A DNA stretch of 64,000 nucleotides. Origin: an uncultured Gilliamella sp. (GTDB lineage Bacteria; Pseudomonadota; Gammaproteobacteria; Enterobacterales; Orbaceae). The notes beneath the pieces were generated by a model, which saw only the letters and a program-made list of their open reading frames with translations, was not told the DNA's origin and searched no databases. Below, piece by piece: positions 47,527 to 57,811 of the stretch. The stretch covers positions 62,001 to 126,000 of the forward strand of contig CAMLPV010000001.1 in NCBI GenBank assembly GCA_946482005.1, written 5' to 3'. The position numbers and the translations under genes are program-made. The number at the start of each line of letters is the position of its first letter. The stretch's first letter is position 1.

Positions 47527-48524
47527 TTTTCTAACCCCATAAACTGCATAGTTAAACTTAACAGCGCATCCCAAATAGATAAATCATTATTCTGCTTTAA
47601 GCTAATCTCGATGTCAGTTAAAGTCGCCAGTAAGGCAAATAGACTTTTAATATCAAAGCGATTTAAATAAGCACTATACATCGATCTTCTATTTTGCCAG
47701 ACTCGATATTCATCAAAAACCTGTCGAGGGGATTTGTCTGCTAAAGCCAATTTTAAATTGATTAATAAAATCAATTCACGTTGAACAATACGCATCAATA
47801 TCAATGGCTCAAAATCATTCATCTTAAGCTGTTGTAACACATGCATTGCACGCTTAGCTTTATTGGCGATCATTGCATCAATCCAATGAAAAGGCGTAAA
47901 TATTGCCGAATCGTTGATATTAGATTCAACCTGATCATAAGTAATAGTCTGGTTTGGATAAAGTAACTTTAATTGCTCGATAATTTGTGTTAAAGCCAGT
48001 AAATTACCTTCATAATAGTAACTAAGCAATTCAATAGCAGGTTGTTCAATAGTCATTTGCATTTGTTGCAAATAGGCTCTTATCCATTGAGGTAATTGTG
48101 CTGCATCTGGTGTTACGCAATTCACCACTACTAATTTATCCGATAAAACCTTATACCATGGTGCATTTTCCTGAGTTTTGGTTATCTTAACTAAACTGAT
48201 TATCAAGCCAATATCAGGAGTTAACATTTCACATAATGTATTTAACTTTGTGGCAACTGAAACATTAAGTACACCTTCACCAATATCTAAACAGAGCAGG
48301 GTTTTACTTGAAAACAGATTCATTGCCTGACAACAATCATACATTGCAGTCCAATCAGTTTGGGCATTGATAGTAAAAGAGAGTTGCTCGTCATAGTGAG
48401 CTCGTTTAAATGCACTACGTAATTCAGTTAGTACATAGTGTTTCAAGTAAGGATCGCTATCTAAAATTAAATAATAGGGCGATCCTAAATGCTGGGTTAC
48501 TTTTTCCGCACTAATTTTAATCAT
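47520..48524 (-). CDS. holA: DNA polymerase III delta subunit
   Basis: 334 residues, the family length. The N-terminus MIKISAEKVTQHLGSPYYLILDSDPYL, the clamp-binding region MNLFSSKTLLCLDIGEG and the conserved C-terminal LLSLTMQFMG support HolA. Opens the beta clamp in the clamp loader. Between lptE and nadD, as in E. coli. Confidence 0.93.
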   Translation of the reverse strand: MIKISAEKVTQHLGSPYYLILDSDPYLKHYVLTELRSAFKRAHYDEQLSFTINAQTDWTAMYDCCQAMNLFSSKTLLCLDIGEGVLNVSVATKLNTLCEMLTPDIGLIISLVKITKTQENAPWYKVLSDKLVVVNCVTPDAAQLPQWIRAYLQQMQMTIEQPAIELLSYYYEGNLLALTQIIEQLKLLYPNQTITYDQVESNINDSAIFTPFHWIDAMIANKAKRAMHVLQQLKMNDFEPLILMRIVQRELILLINLKLALADKSPRQVFDEYRVWQNRRSMYSAYLNRFDIKSLFALLATLTDIEISLKQNNDLSIWDALLSLTMQFMGLEKC

Positions 48525-48533
48525 AGTATCTGG

Positions 48534-49028
48534 TTAATTAGCGGTATCAACCGATTTTAATTTACCGATGATCTGTTTTGCAGCTTGTTTATACATTTCA
48601 TCTTCAATTAAATTTTGTTCTACCGTTTTCGCTAGTGCTTCGGCTGGATTATCAAAGAATGTGCGGAAAACACGAACGTTAATTGGGTGAATTTGTTCAC
48701 CTGCAATTACCACTTGAGCTTGAACCGCTAGTACCAGTTGATATTCTGCCGCTTTACCATCTTGATAGATTGATATAGTACTTTTATCCAAAGAATCACC
48801 AACTATTCTTAGTGATGGATATTTTGCCACATCATTAACATCAGCCAAAATTACGCCATTGTCACGCAGTAACTCTTTAATATCTCTAGACAAACGACCA
48901 TAAGGGTCGCCGCTAATATAAGAGAGTGTTTTAAATCGAGCTGGAACCTCTGTTTCATGCTGCAAATGAAAGCCACAACCAGTTAGTGATATTGTCAATA
49001 ACATCAGTAAAGCTAAATATTTTTTCAT
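48534..49028 (-). CDS. lptE: LPS-assembly lipoprotein LptE
   Basis: 164 residues with a lipoprotein signal peptide (KKYLALLMLLTISLTGC, Cys at 18) and CGFHLQHETEVPARFKTL at the mature start, as in LptE. Plugs the LptD barrel in the outer membrane for LPS export. Follows leuS with a 36-nt gap. Confidence 0.95.
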   Translation of the reverse strand: MKKYLALLMLLTISLTGCGFHLQHETEVPARFKTLSYISGDPYGRLSRDIKELLRDNGVILADVNDVAKYPSLRIVGDSLDKSTISIYQDGKAAEYQLVLAVQAQVVIAGEQIHPINVRVFRTFFDNPAEALAKTVEQNLIEDEMYKQAAKQIIGKLKSVDTAN

Positions 49029-49064
49029 TGGTTTTACCGCCTATATCTCAATTATCCAACAATA

Positions 49065-51647
49065 TTAACTTACCACTAGATTCAATAACTTACCTGGTAC
49101 ATAAATGACTTTGCGAATTGTGGTATCAGTTAAGTATTTTTGAATATTGGGCTCTTGTTTTGCTTGCTCGACAACAAAATCTTGCTGAGCATCTGCGCTT
49201 ACCGTAAATTTACCGCGCACTTTACCATTAATTTGCACTACAATTAATTTTTCGTCTTCAACCATTGCTGATTCATCAGCAACCGGCCATGAAGCATTAT
49301 CAATCGTTTCACTATGACCTAATGCTTGCCACATAATAAAACAAGCGTGAGGCATCATAGGGTAAAGTAATCGAACCACCGCATTTAAAGATTCATTCAT
49401 TAATGCTCGATCTTGATCTGTCTCTTGCGGGGCTTTTTGTAAGCGATTCATCAATTCCATTACTGCGGCAATAGCAGTATTGAAGGTTTGACGACGACCA
49501 ATATCATCACTCACTTTCGCAATCGTTTTATGTAATTCACGACGTAACGCTTTTTGATCAGCATTTAATTTAGCAATATCAAGCGTGCCTGCTTGACCAC
49601 CTTGAGCATGTTCATATACCAAACGCCATACACGTTTAATAAAGCGGTTAGCCCCTTCAACCCCTGACTCTTGCCATTCAAGGGTCATGTCAGCAGGTGA
49701 AGCAAACATCATAAACAGACGCACAGTATCCGCACCATATTTATCCACCATCTCTTGTGGATCAATACCATTGTTCTTCGATTTAGACATCTTAGTCATA
49801 CCGGCATGAACCAGCTCATTGCCTTTACTATCTGTTGCTTTAGCAATACGACCTTTATCATCACGCTCAATAGTCACTTCAGTAGGTGACACCCAGATAC
49901 GTTCATTAGTTGGACTGGTATAGTAAAATGCATCGGCCAACACCATACCTTGGCAAAGCAGACGTTTTGCTGGCTCATCAGATTTAACTAAACCGAAATC
50001 TCGCATCAATTTATGGAAAAATCTGAAATAAAGTAAATGCATAATCGCATGTTCGATACCGCCAACATATTGATCAACTGGCAACCAATAATTGGCTGCG
50101 TTTTCATCTAACATACCTTTGTCATAATGAGGACAAGTATAGCGAGCGTAATACCATGATGACTCCATAAAGGTATCAAAGGTATCCGTTTCTCGTAGCG
50201 CAGGTTGACCATTAACAGTGGTTTTTGCCCAATTAGGATCGGCTTTAATAGGACTGGTGATACCATTCATCTCAACATTTTCAGGTAAAATCACCGGAAG
50301 CTGATCTTCAGGGGTTGGGATAGTTGTACCATCTTCAAGGGTCACCATTGGGATTGGCGCGCCCCAATAACGTTGACGAGAAACCCCCCAATCACGTAAT
50401 CGATAATTTACCTTACGATTACCAATACCTAAAGCAATAAGTTTATCGGCAATGGCATTAAATGCTTGCGCAAAATCAAGGCCATCAAACTCGCCAGAAT
50501 TAAATAGTTTACCGTGTTCAGTATAAGCTTGCTCAGAAAGATCGGGAGCTTGTCCATCTTGATTTAAGATAACTGGTTTAATTGGTAGATTATATTTCGA
50601 GGCAAATTCATAATCACGTTCATCGTGACCAGGAACCGCCATTACTGCACCAGTACCATATTCAATTAAAACAAAGTTTGCAATCCAAACTGGAACTTTA
50701 TCACCGGTTAATGGATGGATGGCAAAAAATCCAGTCGCCATGCCTTTCTTTTCCATAGTTGCCATATCGGCTTCAGCAGTTTTGGTGGTCTTACATTCAG
50801 CAATGAACTCAGCAATTTTAGGATTATTTTGCGCAGCTAATTGTGCAAGCGGGTGTTCCGCCGCTACCGATACAAAACTGACACCCATTAAGGTATCAGG
50901 GCGAGTAGTATAAACACGTAACTTATCATTATAGTTTTCAACTGCAAAATCAAATTCGACACCTTCAGAACGACCGATCCAATTGCGTTGCATGGTTTTA
51001 ACTTGTTCTGGCCAACTTTCAAGCGTATCTAAATCATTCAATAATTCATCGGCATATGCAGTGATTTTAATAAACCATTGTGGAATCTCTTTACGTTCAA
51101 CCGGAGTATTACAACGCCAACAACAACCTTCAACTACTTGCTCATTCGCAAGAACGGTTTGATCGTTAGGGCACCAGTTAACCGCCGAAGTCTTTTTATA
51201 AACTAAACCTTTTTCAAATAGTTTAGTAAAGAACCATTGTTCCCATTTGTAATACTCAGGACGGCAAGTTGTCACTTCACGATCCCAATCATAACCAAAA
51301 CCAAGTAATTGCAATTGCTTTTTCATATAAGCAATATTTTCATAAGTCCATTTAGCCGGCGCTGTATTATTTTTAACGGCCGCACCTTCTGCTGGCAAAC
51401 CAAATGCATCCCAACCGATAGGTTGCAAAACATTTTTACCATTTAAACGTTGATAGCGTGAAATCGTATCCCCGATTGTATAGTTTCGCACATGACCAAG
51501 ATGCAGACGACCGGAAGGATAAGGAAGCATCGACAAACAGTAATACTTCTCTTTAGATGGATCTTCAGTAACGTGGAAAGTTTTCTCTTCTTGCCAATGT
51601 TTTTGTACTTTGGCTTCAATTTCATCTGGGCGATATTGTTCTTGCAT
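49065..51647 (-). CDS. leuS: Leucyl-tRNA synthetase
   Basis: 860 residues. HLGH class I signature in [20 protein letters not shown], zinc-site cysteines in [23 protein letters not shown] (partly shown), editing domain with TTRPDTLMG, and KMSKS in [14 protein letters not shown]. First gene of the leuS-lptE-holA-nadD series. No T-box or leader peptide is obvious upstream. Confidence 0.99.
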   Translation of the reverse strand: MQEQYRPDEIEAKVQKHWQEEKTFHVTEDPSKEKYYCLSMLPYPSGRLHLGHVRNYTIGDTISRYQRLNGKNVLQPIGWDAFGLPAEGAAVKNNTAPAKWTYENIAYMKKQLQLLGFGYDWDREVTTCRPEYYKWEQWFFTKLFEKGLVYKKTSAVNWCPNDQTVLANEQVVEGCCWRCNTPVERKEIPQWFIKITAYADELLNDLDTLESWPEQVKTMQRNWIGRSEGVEFDFAVENYNDKLRVYTTRPDTLMGVSFVSVAAEHPLAQLAAQNNPKIAEFIAECKTTKTAEADMATMEKKGMATGFFAIHPLTGDKVPVWIANFVLIEYGTGAVMAVPGHDERDYEFASKYNLPIKPVILNQDGQAPDLSEQAYTEHGKLFNSGEFDGLDFAQAFNAIADKLIALGIGNRKVNYRLRDWGVSRQRYWGAPIPMVTLEDGTTIPTPEDQLPVILPENVEMNGITSPIKADPNWAKTTVNGQPALRETDTFDTFMESSWYYARYTCPHYDKGMLDENAANYWLPVDQYVGGIEHAIMHLLYFRFFHKLMRDFGLVKSDEPAKRLLCQGMVLADAFYYTSPTNERIWVSPTEVTIERDDKGRIAKATDSKGNELVHAGMTKMSKSKNNGIDPQEMVDKYGADTVRLFMMFASPADMTLEWQESGVEGANRFIKRVWRLVYEHAQGGQAGTLDIAKLNADQKALRRELHKTIAKVSDDIGRRQTFNTAIAAVMELMNRLQKAPQETDQDRALMNESLNAVVRLLYPMMPHACFIMWQALGHSETIDNASWPVADESAMVEDEKLIVVQINGKVRGKFTVSADAQQDFVVEQAKQEPNIQKYLTDTTIRKVIYVPGKLLNLVVS

Positions 51648-51844
51648 GACGAATTAATGTCCTATCTATTATTGCTAATAAAAATAATTTGCTAATTGTA
51701 TTGGTTATTGACTTGTTTTACAAACGTTATATGCTTTATCAAGTGTGAATTATTAGTAGATGAATTACTGATTTCGACCACTTAATTACTAAATAAGTAA
51801 TAGAATAGGAAAGGATATTCTATAAGTTATATAAATGAAGCTAA

Positions 51845-52363
51845 GTAAAAAATGTAACAATTTCAATTTCACTGTCTAACCAAACGTTCTACTATATTAT
51901 TGTTGCATGTGGTGTAATTTGCTTTTTATTTATACAGTATTTATATTTATTCATTCACTCTGGATTTATGATTGTCTTTTCGGATGCCACTATGGCGATT
52001 TGCATTTTATTTGTCTGCCTATTTTGGCTTGCTGATAGTTAAAGCATTACGTAAAAATATGAAGATTGAGTTCACGCCCTATGGCATAAATATAAGTGAT
52101 CATGTTAACTCAAAGCAGTTTTCCAATAGTCAACATTGAAGCAGATTATTGTTTTTAAGGCATATTTACCTCGTGGATATTACCAAAACATTATATTGCA
52201 ATTTGAAAAAACACCAATCGAAATGTTAATGGTAGATACAATAATTCCACTATTATCGAAAAAAGATAATCAACAATATATTGGATTTATAGAATATTTA
52301 TCTAAATATGTTATAGAGTCAGAATTTACTTTACTATCTGCTAAAAAACTGTCTCAACGATAA
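51845..52363 (+). pseudogene. Decayed small membrane-protein gene (YcxB-like layout)
   Basis: Three consecutive frames join into one plausible protein. 51845-52042 encodes two hydrophobic segments (YYIIVACGVICFLFIQYLYL and MAICILFVCLFWL). A second frame continues from about 52025 with VKALRKNMKIEFTPYGINI to a stop at 52139. A third runs 52136-52363 with IIVFKAYLPRGYYQNII and IGFIEYLSKYVI. Two short membrane helices followed by a soluble region with an EFTPYGI-like start resembles YcxB-type proteins. At least two frameshifts are needed, so the gene is probably dead; sequencing error is the alternative. The gap 51648-51844 before it holds nothing recognisable. Confidence 0.45.
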
Positions 52364-52454
52364 TAGCCGAATGTTCGACAAATATTAATGTTCAAGAATA
52401 CCGTTTAGTCTTTGAAAGAAAATAGTTTAAATCAATAATAACTCAGAATAAGAG

Positions 52455-52489
52455 TAAAAAAAATGGCTATTTACAATTAAATAGCCATT
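52455..52489 (-). terminator. Rho-independent terminator of bamD
   Basis: Twelve-bp stem, arms 52462-52473 (AATGGCTATTTA) and 52478-52489 (TAAATAGCCATT), 4-base loop. On the minus strand it is followed by a run of U from the A-tract 52456-52463. Confidence 0.88.
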
Positions 52490-52535
52490 GATTTATAAAT
52501 CATAAATAAGGGATTTATCTACCTTGATTTAACAA

Positions 52536-53330
52536 TTACCCACCATTGAATACACTTAAAAAGCGAGAAAAGTAGGATTTTTTCTCTTCAATTGGCATAT
52601 TATCAAGGTTAGCTTGAATAAGCTTCTCGACTTTTTGGCTCTCCTCAGTCAAGCCCAATTCATTATACGCATTATGTATTAACAGTAACCCTTTCTTTGT
52701 TGCATCAGTATCTGGGAACAATGATAGCATTTGTGTTACGCGATTAATCACCGCAACATAGGCGCCACGTTTCGTATAATATTGAGCAACTTTTAGCTCA
52801 TATTGCGCGATACGATTTTTCAGATAGATCAAACGTTTTTTCGCATCGGCAGCATAAGAACTATTTGGAAAACTAGAAACTAAATAGGTAAAATCTTTAA
52901 ATGCTGCCATTGCAAATTCAGGATCACGATCTGAGCGATCAACATTAAACCAACCCTGAATAGTATTATCACTTTGAGCCATATTACTAATACCGCGCAT
53001 ATAAATCACCCAATCAATATTAGGATGGATTGGATTTAATTTTAAAAAACGGTCAATTGATGCAATGGCTAAAGGATAATCAGCTGTTTTATAATAAGCA
53101 TAAATTAAGTCAAGTTGAACTTGTTGAGAAAAAGGTCCAAAAGGGTAATTTTTATCGATAGTCTCTAAAACAGTAATACTGGATTTTATATTGCCACCTT
53201 CAAGCTCATTTTTAGCTTTATTGTATAGCTCAATTTCTGGCACACTTTCAACATCAGGCTTTGAGCTTGTACAGCCAATTAGTACGCTACTTAAAGCGAT
53301 GACTAATAAAGTATGTAAACGCAGTTTCAT
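52536..53330 (-). CDS. bamD: Outer membrane assembly lipoprotein BamD
   Basis: 264 residues. Lipoprotein signal LHTLLVIALSSVLIGC, then TPR repeats: YNKAKNELEGGNIKSSITVL, LIYAYYKTADYPLAIASIDR and KDFTYLVSSFPNSSYAADAKKRL. Essential partner of BamA in inserting outer-membrane barrels. Divergent from rluD, as in E. coli. Confidence 0.97.
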   Translation of the reverse strand: MKLRLHTLLVIALSSVLIGCTSSKPDVESVPEIELYNKAKNELEGGNIKSSITVLETIDKNYPFGPFSQQVQLDLIYAYYKTADYPLAIASIDRFLKLNPIHPNIDWVIYMRGISNMAQSDNTIQGWFNVDRSDRDPEFAMAAFKDFTYLVSSFPNSSYAADAKKRLIYLKNRIAQYELKVAQYYTKRGAYVAVINRVTQMLSLFPDTDATKKGLLLIHNAYNELGLTEESQKVEKLIQANLDNMPIEEKKSYFSRFLSVFNGG

Positions 53331-53422
53331 TCGATTTCAATCCAAAATATAATTAAACATTAAAGGCAATGATTAGTATATAATACTCTAAAACATAACA
53401 GCTTAAAATAGATAAATTACAC

Positions 53423-54397
53423 ATGTATAAGTTAAAACTTTCATCTGATATCGAACCAACACAACTTGGAATGCGTTTGGATCAGGCTTTATCAGAGCTT
53501 TTTCCTGATTATTCAAGGTCAAGAATTAAAGAATGGATTATTAACAACAAAGTATTGGTTAACAATAATATTATAAATAAACCCAAAGAAAAAGTATTGG
53601 GCGGTGAAAAAATAACCATTGAAGTTGAAGTTGAAGAAGAAACTTTTCATCAACCTGAAAATATCCCATTAAATATTGTCTATGAAGACGATCATATTTT
53701 GGTTATCAATAAATCCCGTGATCTCGTTGTTCATCCAGGAGCGGGTAACCCAAATGGCACGGTATTAAATGCGTTACTTTATCACTACCCTGACATCGCT
53801 CGAGTGCCGAGAGCGGGTATTGTTCATCGCTTAGATAAAGATACAACAGGACTTATGGTGGTAGCTAAAACCATAGAAGCACAAACACACTTAGTTGAAG
53901 CGCTACAGTTGCGTGAAATTACCCGTGAATATGAAGCAGTGGCAATGGGTATAATTACCGCAGGTGGAACAATCGACCAACCGATAACACGTCATCCAAC
54001 CAAACGAACCCATATGGCGGTGTTTCCTACAGGTAAACCTGCCGTCACTCATTATCGAGTCATGGAAAAATATCGACTTCATACTCGATTACGGTTAAGA
54101 CTTGAAACTGGTCGTACTCACCAAATTAGGGTGCACATGGCACATATAGCCCATCCTCTTGTCGGCGATCCACTTTATGGTGGACGACCAAGGCCACCAA
54201 AAGGTGCGAGTGACTCTTTTATCCAAACGTTACGTGATTTTGATCGTCAAGCTTTACATGCAACCATGTTACGTTTATATCATCCGATCACTGGCGAACT
54301 AATGGAGTGGCATGCGCCAATACCTGATGATATGTTAAAATTAATCCATGCGTTACAAGAAGATACCGAACTTCATAAAGATGAACTTGATTGGTAA
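53423..54397 (+). CDS. rluD: 23S rRNA pseudouridine synthase RluD
   Basis: 324 residues. N-terminal S4-like RNA-binding domain (MRLDQALSELFPDYSRSRIK) and catalytic Asp in IVHRLDKDTTGLMVV. The C-terminus has RTHQIRVHMAHIAHPLVGDPLYGG. Makes pseudouridines in helix 69 of 23S rRNA. pgeF follows after only a few nucleotides. Confidence 0.97.
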   Translation: MYKLKLSSDIEPTQLGMRLDQALSELFPDYSRSRIKEWIINNKVLVNNNIINKPKEKVLGGEKITIEVEVEEETFHQPENIPLNIVYEDDHILVINKSRDLVVHPGAGNPNGTVLNALLYHYPDIARVPRAGIVHRLDKDTTGLMVVAKTIEAQTHLVEALQLREITREYEAVAMGIITAGGTIDQPITRHPTKRTHMAVFPTGKPAVTHYRVMEKYRLHTRLRLRLETGRTHQIRVHMAHIAHPLVGDPLYGGRPRPPKGASDSFIQTLRDFDRQALHATMLRLYHPITGELMEWHAPIPDDMLKLIHALQEDTELHKDELDW

Positions 54398-54402
54398 TTA
54401 TT

Positions 54403-55179
54403 ATGATTAAATCTATCTATCCTTATTGGCCTGCACCTAGTAATATTCGCGCTTTCACCTCCACTCGAAGTGGAGGGGTAAGCCTTGCTCCTTTTGATAG
54501 TCTTAACTTAGGCAGTCGAACAGGAGATGAGCTAAACAATATTGTCGAAAATCGCAGTCGTTTAATAAAATCTGAAAAAATTCCAAGCGAACCTTATTGG
54601 TTAAATCAAACCCATAGTACAACAGTACTGGATATCTCAGAAATACAATTAAAACCAGCAACAGGGATGATAGGTAGCACGGAACGATTTGAAGCTGATG
54701 GCTCGTATACTAGTCAAGTTAATCAGGTTAGCGTGGTATTAACTGCCGATTGCATGCCAGTACTTTTTTGTTCACTCCAAGGCGATCAAGTTGCGGCAGC
54801 ACATGCTGGCTGGCGAGGATTATGTCATGGCATTTTGGAAGAAACCGCGAAAAAATTTCAATGTGCGACCAATGAAATTCTTGTCTGGCTAGGACCCGCA
54901 ATTAGTGCACAAAAATTTGAAGTAGGGGTTGAAGTTAAAAAACAGTTTGAAGAACAGGATGCCAATGCGCATTATGCATTCAAATTAATTGACGGCAAAC
55001 AACAAAAATATCTTGCCGACTTGTATATGATAGCTAAACAGCGATTAAATGCTATCGGCATAACGCAAATTTATGGCGGTAATTATTGCACCTATACCGA
55101 GCGAGATCTGTTCTACTCATATCGTCGAGAAAACAAAACGGGAAGAATGGCAACTATGATCTGGTTTGAAAAACATTAA
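54403..55179 (+). CDS. pgeF: Multicopper-oxidase-fold purine nucleoside phosphorylase PgeF (YfiH)
   Basis: 258 residues of the laccase-domain family. TSTRSGGVSLAPFDSLNLG, HSTTVLDI, LTADCMPVLFC and VAAAHAGWRGLCHGILEET hold the Cys/His metal ligands. YfiH proteins also edit peptidoglycan precursors (PgeF) in E. coli. ATG 54403 lies 5 nt after the rluD stop. clpB follows it in E. coli; here three other genes intervene. Confidence 0.94.
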   Translation: MIKSIYPYWPAPSNIRAFTSTRSGGVSLAPFDSLNLGSRTGDELNNIVENRSRLIKSEKIPSEPYWLNQTHSTTVLDISEIQLKPATGMIGSTERFEADGSYTSQVNQVSVVLTADCMPVLFCSLQGDQVAAAHAGWRGLCHGILEETAKKFQCATNEILVWLGPAISAQKFEVGVEVKKQFEEQDANAHYAFKLIDGKQQKYLADLYMIAKQRLNAIGITQIYGGNYCTYTERDLFYSYRRENKTGRMATMIWFEKH

Positions 55180-55232
55180 ACCAACGGTGATAATCATTAC
55201 CAGCTTTGATATTGTAACTTGAACCAAGATAT

Positions 55233-56336
55233 CTATTCATTATCTTCTTCGTGATGACTAATAAAGAGTGGTAAAATCCATTTACCGCCAGCTAGCGAAT
55301 AATCGCCACTAACAGTGTTTTTTTCGCGTAAAACAAAGTCAGCACCATCCCATTGCAAAACAGCAGTAGGAATGTATCCATCTCCGTCGAAACCTAAATC
55401 TAGGCATGGTTCCTCATTTATTAAACCATTATTATAGTTCATACCATGGCGAGTAATGAGTTTAAGTTCTTGGTTTGAAGAATCACCGTTGGACTTGTTA
55501 ACCAACCAATACGCATTCGATTGATTTCTGGTTGTACTTGCTGAACAGAGTACTTCAAGCAATTGATAATTATCATCTAAATTAAAAAGTTTAGGCAAAT
55601 AATCGTTATCAACAAAAAAGTTGTTAGTTTTATTTCCGGTTAACTCATCAAGCGCATCACACTCCTCTACCTCTCCAGCGCCTTTATTCATATAAACTTC
55701 AGGAAAATGAGGAAATTGCTCTAACAGTTGGGTATAAGTTATTGGTATAGCTTCGTAGGAATTGGAGATCGCAGCTCTATTTATCACGGGTATAGCAGCA
55801 GCCGGATAAACCTCTGACTCATCTTTAGCACCTTTTTTAATAATAGCCCCAACAGTCCCAACCCGACCTTGCACATCATCCATTTTTAACATAGTGGCAT
55901 TAAAACCTCTTGCGGACAAATTAATCTTTTGATCTTCAATAACCAACATCACAACATCATCTACACTTTTTAATGAATTAATAATTACATTAACTTGATT
56001 TTCATTAAGTTTATATTGATAGTTGTCAAATGTTAATGGCCCATATTGATGATCATTAATCAATAAATCCACCTGCGTACCGCTAGGGTAATCAACATTT
56101 ATCTTGATTACCCCATCGATAGACTGTTTTTCACCGGCGTGACGAATGAGGAGCAAATTTGCTTTGCTGACAAAGGCATCATCACTATCATTGTTAATGG
56201 CATAACCCACCGCATAACAAGTTAACGTATTGTCACAAGTTATATGCCAATCAGCATGATGAAACTCAACCGATGCATTGGCATGCACTGAATAAACACA
56301 TAAGAATAATAAGCCGACTAAAACACGATAAAACAT
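55233..56336 (-). CDS. DUF1176 periplasmic protein
   Basis: 367 residues with a signal peptide (RVLVGLLFLCVYSVHANA, cleavage before SVEFHH). The first 150 residues (WHITCDNTLTCYAVGY, VDYPSGTQVDLLIN and LSARGFNATMLKMDDVQGR) match the invasion-associated-locus-B-like part of DUF1176 proteins; the last 100 (CLDLGFDGDGYIPTAVLQWDG) match their C-terminal part. Cysteines suggest a disulfide-bonded periplasmic protein. Function unknown. Start ATG 56336 preferred over GTG 56339; ribosome site weak. Confidence 0.85.
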   Translation of the reverse strand: MFYRVLVGLLFLCVYSVHANASVEFHHADWHITCDNTLTCYAVGYAINNDSDDAFVSKANLLLIRHAGEKQSIDGVIKINVDYPSGTQVDLLINDHQYGPLTFDNYQYKLNENQVNVIINSLKSVDDVVMLVIEDQKINLSARGFNATMLKMDDVQGRVGTVGAIIKKGAKDESEVYPAAAIPVINRAAISNSYEAIPITYTQLLEQFPHFPEVYMNKGAGEVEECDALDELTGNKTNNFFVDNDYLPKLFNLDDNYQLLEVLCSASTTRNQSNAYWLVNKSNGDSSNQELKLITRHGMNYNNGLINEEPCLDLGFDGDGYIPTAVLQWDGADFVLREKNTVSGDYSLAGGKWILPLFISHHEEDNE

Positions 56337-56454
56337 CACTATTACTATTACTAATAAAAAAATATTGGCAAATAATAACGCTATCTTATTAAATTTTAAA
56401 GCCTAACTTATGGATAAGATTGCTTTTTTATATTTAGTCGTTAATCGTAAAAGA

Positions 56455-57069
56455 TTATTCAATATTAGCAAACTTGTGCGTTTGCAAACTTAACAGCCAC
56501 TTATTATCAACACGATTATGGTTAATCAGACCTAACAACTCTATGGTATCAAACATATTCATCTCGCCATTGATTTCGCAAGGCGACAAATAATAACGCT
56601 TAGCTTGAATATGTTGCTCAATATAGTAACAAAAATCGATAAATCCAGTCTGTTTCTCTGCGACAATTCGCACTTCATTTGCCGTCGGTTGCACAATTTT
56701 ATGATAACGACTTTGATAACAAAATTTCGGGCTCAATGCGATATAATCAATCAAAGGGTCGACTTTACCTAGCCCATTACTCTCAATAGCAATAAAGTAA
56801 CCAGCCTGCTTCAACCGAGACAACAGTAAGGGTAAATCTCTAACCATAGTAGGCTCGCCACCAGTGATAATAATATTAGAACTGTTAAATTGCCCAACTA
56901 TAGCCATTAATTGATCTAAAGTAAGGCGTTTAAATTGACGAAAATTAGTATCGCACCAACTACAATTTAAATTACAACCCGCAAAACGAATAAAAATAGC
57001 AGGCATACCGGTGTTATAACCTTCGCCCTGTAAAGACTCGAAGATTTCAACAATGCGATACTCAATCAT
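56455..57069 (-). CDS. queE: 7-carboxy-7-deazaguanine synthase QueE
   Basis: 204 residues, radical SAM enzyme. The cluster cysteines are in AGCNLNCSWCDTNF (C-x3-C-x2-C), with TGGEPTMVRDLP and ESNGLGKV. Rearranges carboxy-tetrahydropterin to CDG. Start ATG 57069 overlaps the queD stop as ATGA; longer frames lie inside queD. CDG then goes to QueC encoded at 2.8 kb. Confidence 0.96.
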   Translation of the reverse strand: MIEYRIVEIFESLQGEGYNTGMPAIFIRFAGCNLNCSWCDTNFRQFKRLTLDQLMAIVGQFNSSNIIITGGEPTMVRDLPLLLSRLKQAGYFIAIESNGLGKVDPLIDYIALSPKFCYQSRYHKIVQPTANEVRIVAEKQTGFIDFCYYIEQHIQAKRYYLSPCEINGEMNMFDTIELLGLINHNRVDNKWLLSLQTHKFANIE

Positions 57070-57494
57070 TTTTCGCTCCGCTGATACTCGCAATAAGAGG
57101 TTGGTGTTTCCCAAAGCTTAATCATCGATACTGGCAAAAAATGTGACAAACGATCGAAAATAAACTTACTCATCCCCTCGGCAGTGGTACGGCAAGGAAA
57201 AGCAAAAACTTTACGTTGCATCTGCTGTAAAAGTGTAGCGATTTGACATTCATTAGCACTATCTTGATGATAAAGGAAGGCATGATCTAACTGATCGACA
57301 ATCTGTTGATTTACAATCAACTTTAGATCAGCATAATCCATTACCATATCGGCACTTGAACCATGGGTAATAAGTTCATCGCTGATCTCGACTAATAAAC
57401 GGTAGGTATGCCCATGAAGGTTATGACATTTTCCATTATGCCCGTCTAACATATGACAGGCATCAAATTGAAATTCTTTAGCAATTTTAAACAT
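57066..57494 (-). CDS. queD: 6-carboxytetrahydropterin synthase QueD
   Basis: 142 residues of the PTPS fold. Zinc histidines are in FDACHML and NLHGHTYRL, the catalytic Cys in GKCHNLHGH, and the C-terminal KLWETPTSYCEY is typical. Forms CPH4 from dihydroneopterin triphosphate. Start ATG 57494 lies just after the preQ1-I riboswitch; a longer frame would translate through the riboswitch. Confidence 0.96.
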   Translation of the reverse strand: MFKIAKEFQFDACHMLDGHNGKCHNLHGHTYRLLVEISDELITHGSSADMVMDYADLKLIVNQQIVDQLDHAFLYHQDSANECQIATLLQQMQRKVFAFPCRTTAEGMSKFIFDRLSHFLPVSMIKLWETPTSYCEYQRSEK

Positions 57495-57500
57495 ACATAT

Positions 57501-57538
57501 TCCTAGTTTTTTTACGTGGGATGGATCACGAACCACGG
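57501..57538 (-). promoter_or_regulatory. preQ1-I riboswitch upstream of queD-queE
   Basis: On the minus strand P1 CGTGG (57537-57533) pairs with CCACG (57519-57515), the loop starts TTCGTGA exactly as in the queF element, and the tail TAAAAAAACTAGGA (57514-57501) contains the ribosome site of queD. The near identity with the queF element (2251-2288) shows common origin and a shared regulon: preQ1 should repress translation of the early steps. Confidence 0.9.
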
Positions 57539-57714
57539 TTAGTTAACTTAAAAACGCGGCCAATATAAAGGATAAAAACCATTGTGTCATCTAAATTTTG
57601 TCAACATAACTGATTAATTGATGATTTTTCAAATCACTTTATCTTTTGCCAAGGTGCGAGTAAAATAACAGCGTTTTTCTTTTAAAAAATCATCAAAAAT
57701 ATTGTTAATCAGCT

Positions 57715-57740
57715 CTTGAAATTTATTCTTCCACACTTAT
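57715..57740 (+). promoter_or_regulatory. Possible heat-shock promoter of clpB
   Basis: CTTGAA at 57715-57720 is the sigma32 -35 core. The expected -10 (CCCCAT-like) about 13 bp later is only weakly matched around CCACACTTAT (57731-57740). clpB is a heat-shock gene, which supports the idea, but the match is partial. Confidence 0.35.
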
Positions 57741-57811
57741 TTAGTGATTATGCAAATGGATTGAATGTTTTACACATTTAAACCAAATCTATTGCTTAGG
57801 AGATGAATAAT

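Noticed and set aside
52136..52363. Independent 75-codon gene
   Set aside because: Starts at TTG with no ribosome site and continues the broken frames upstream; treated as the tail of a pseudogene.
57503..57536. Extended queD start giving 14 more residues
   Set aside because: It would translate through the preQ1-I aptamer; the ATG at 57494 directly follows the element's ribosome site.
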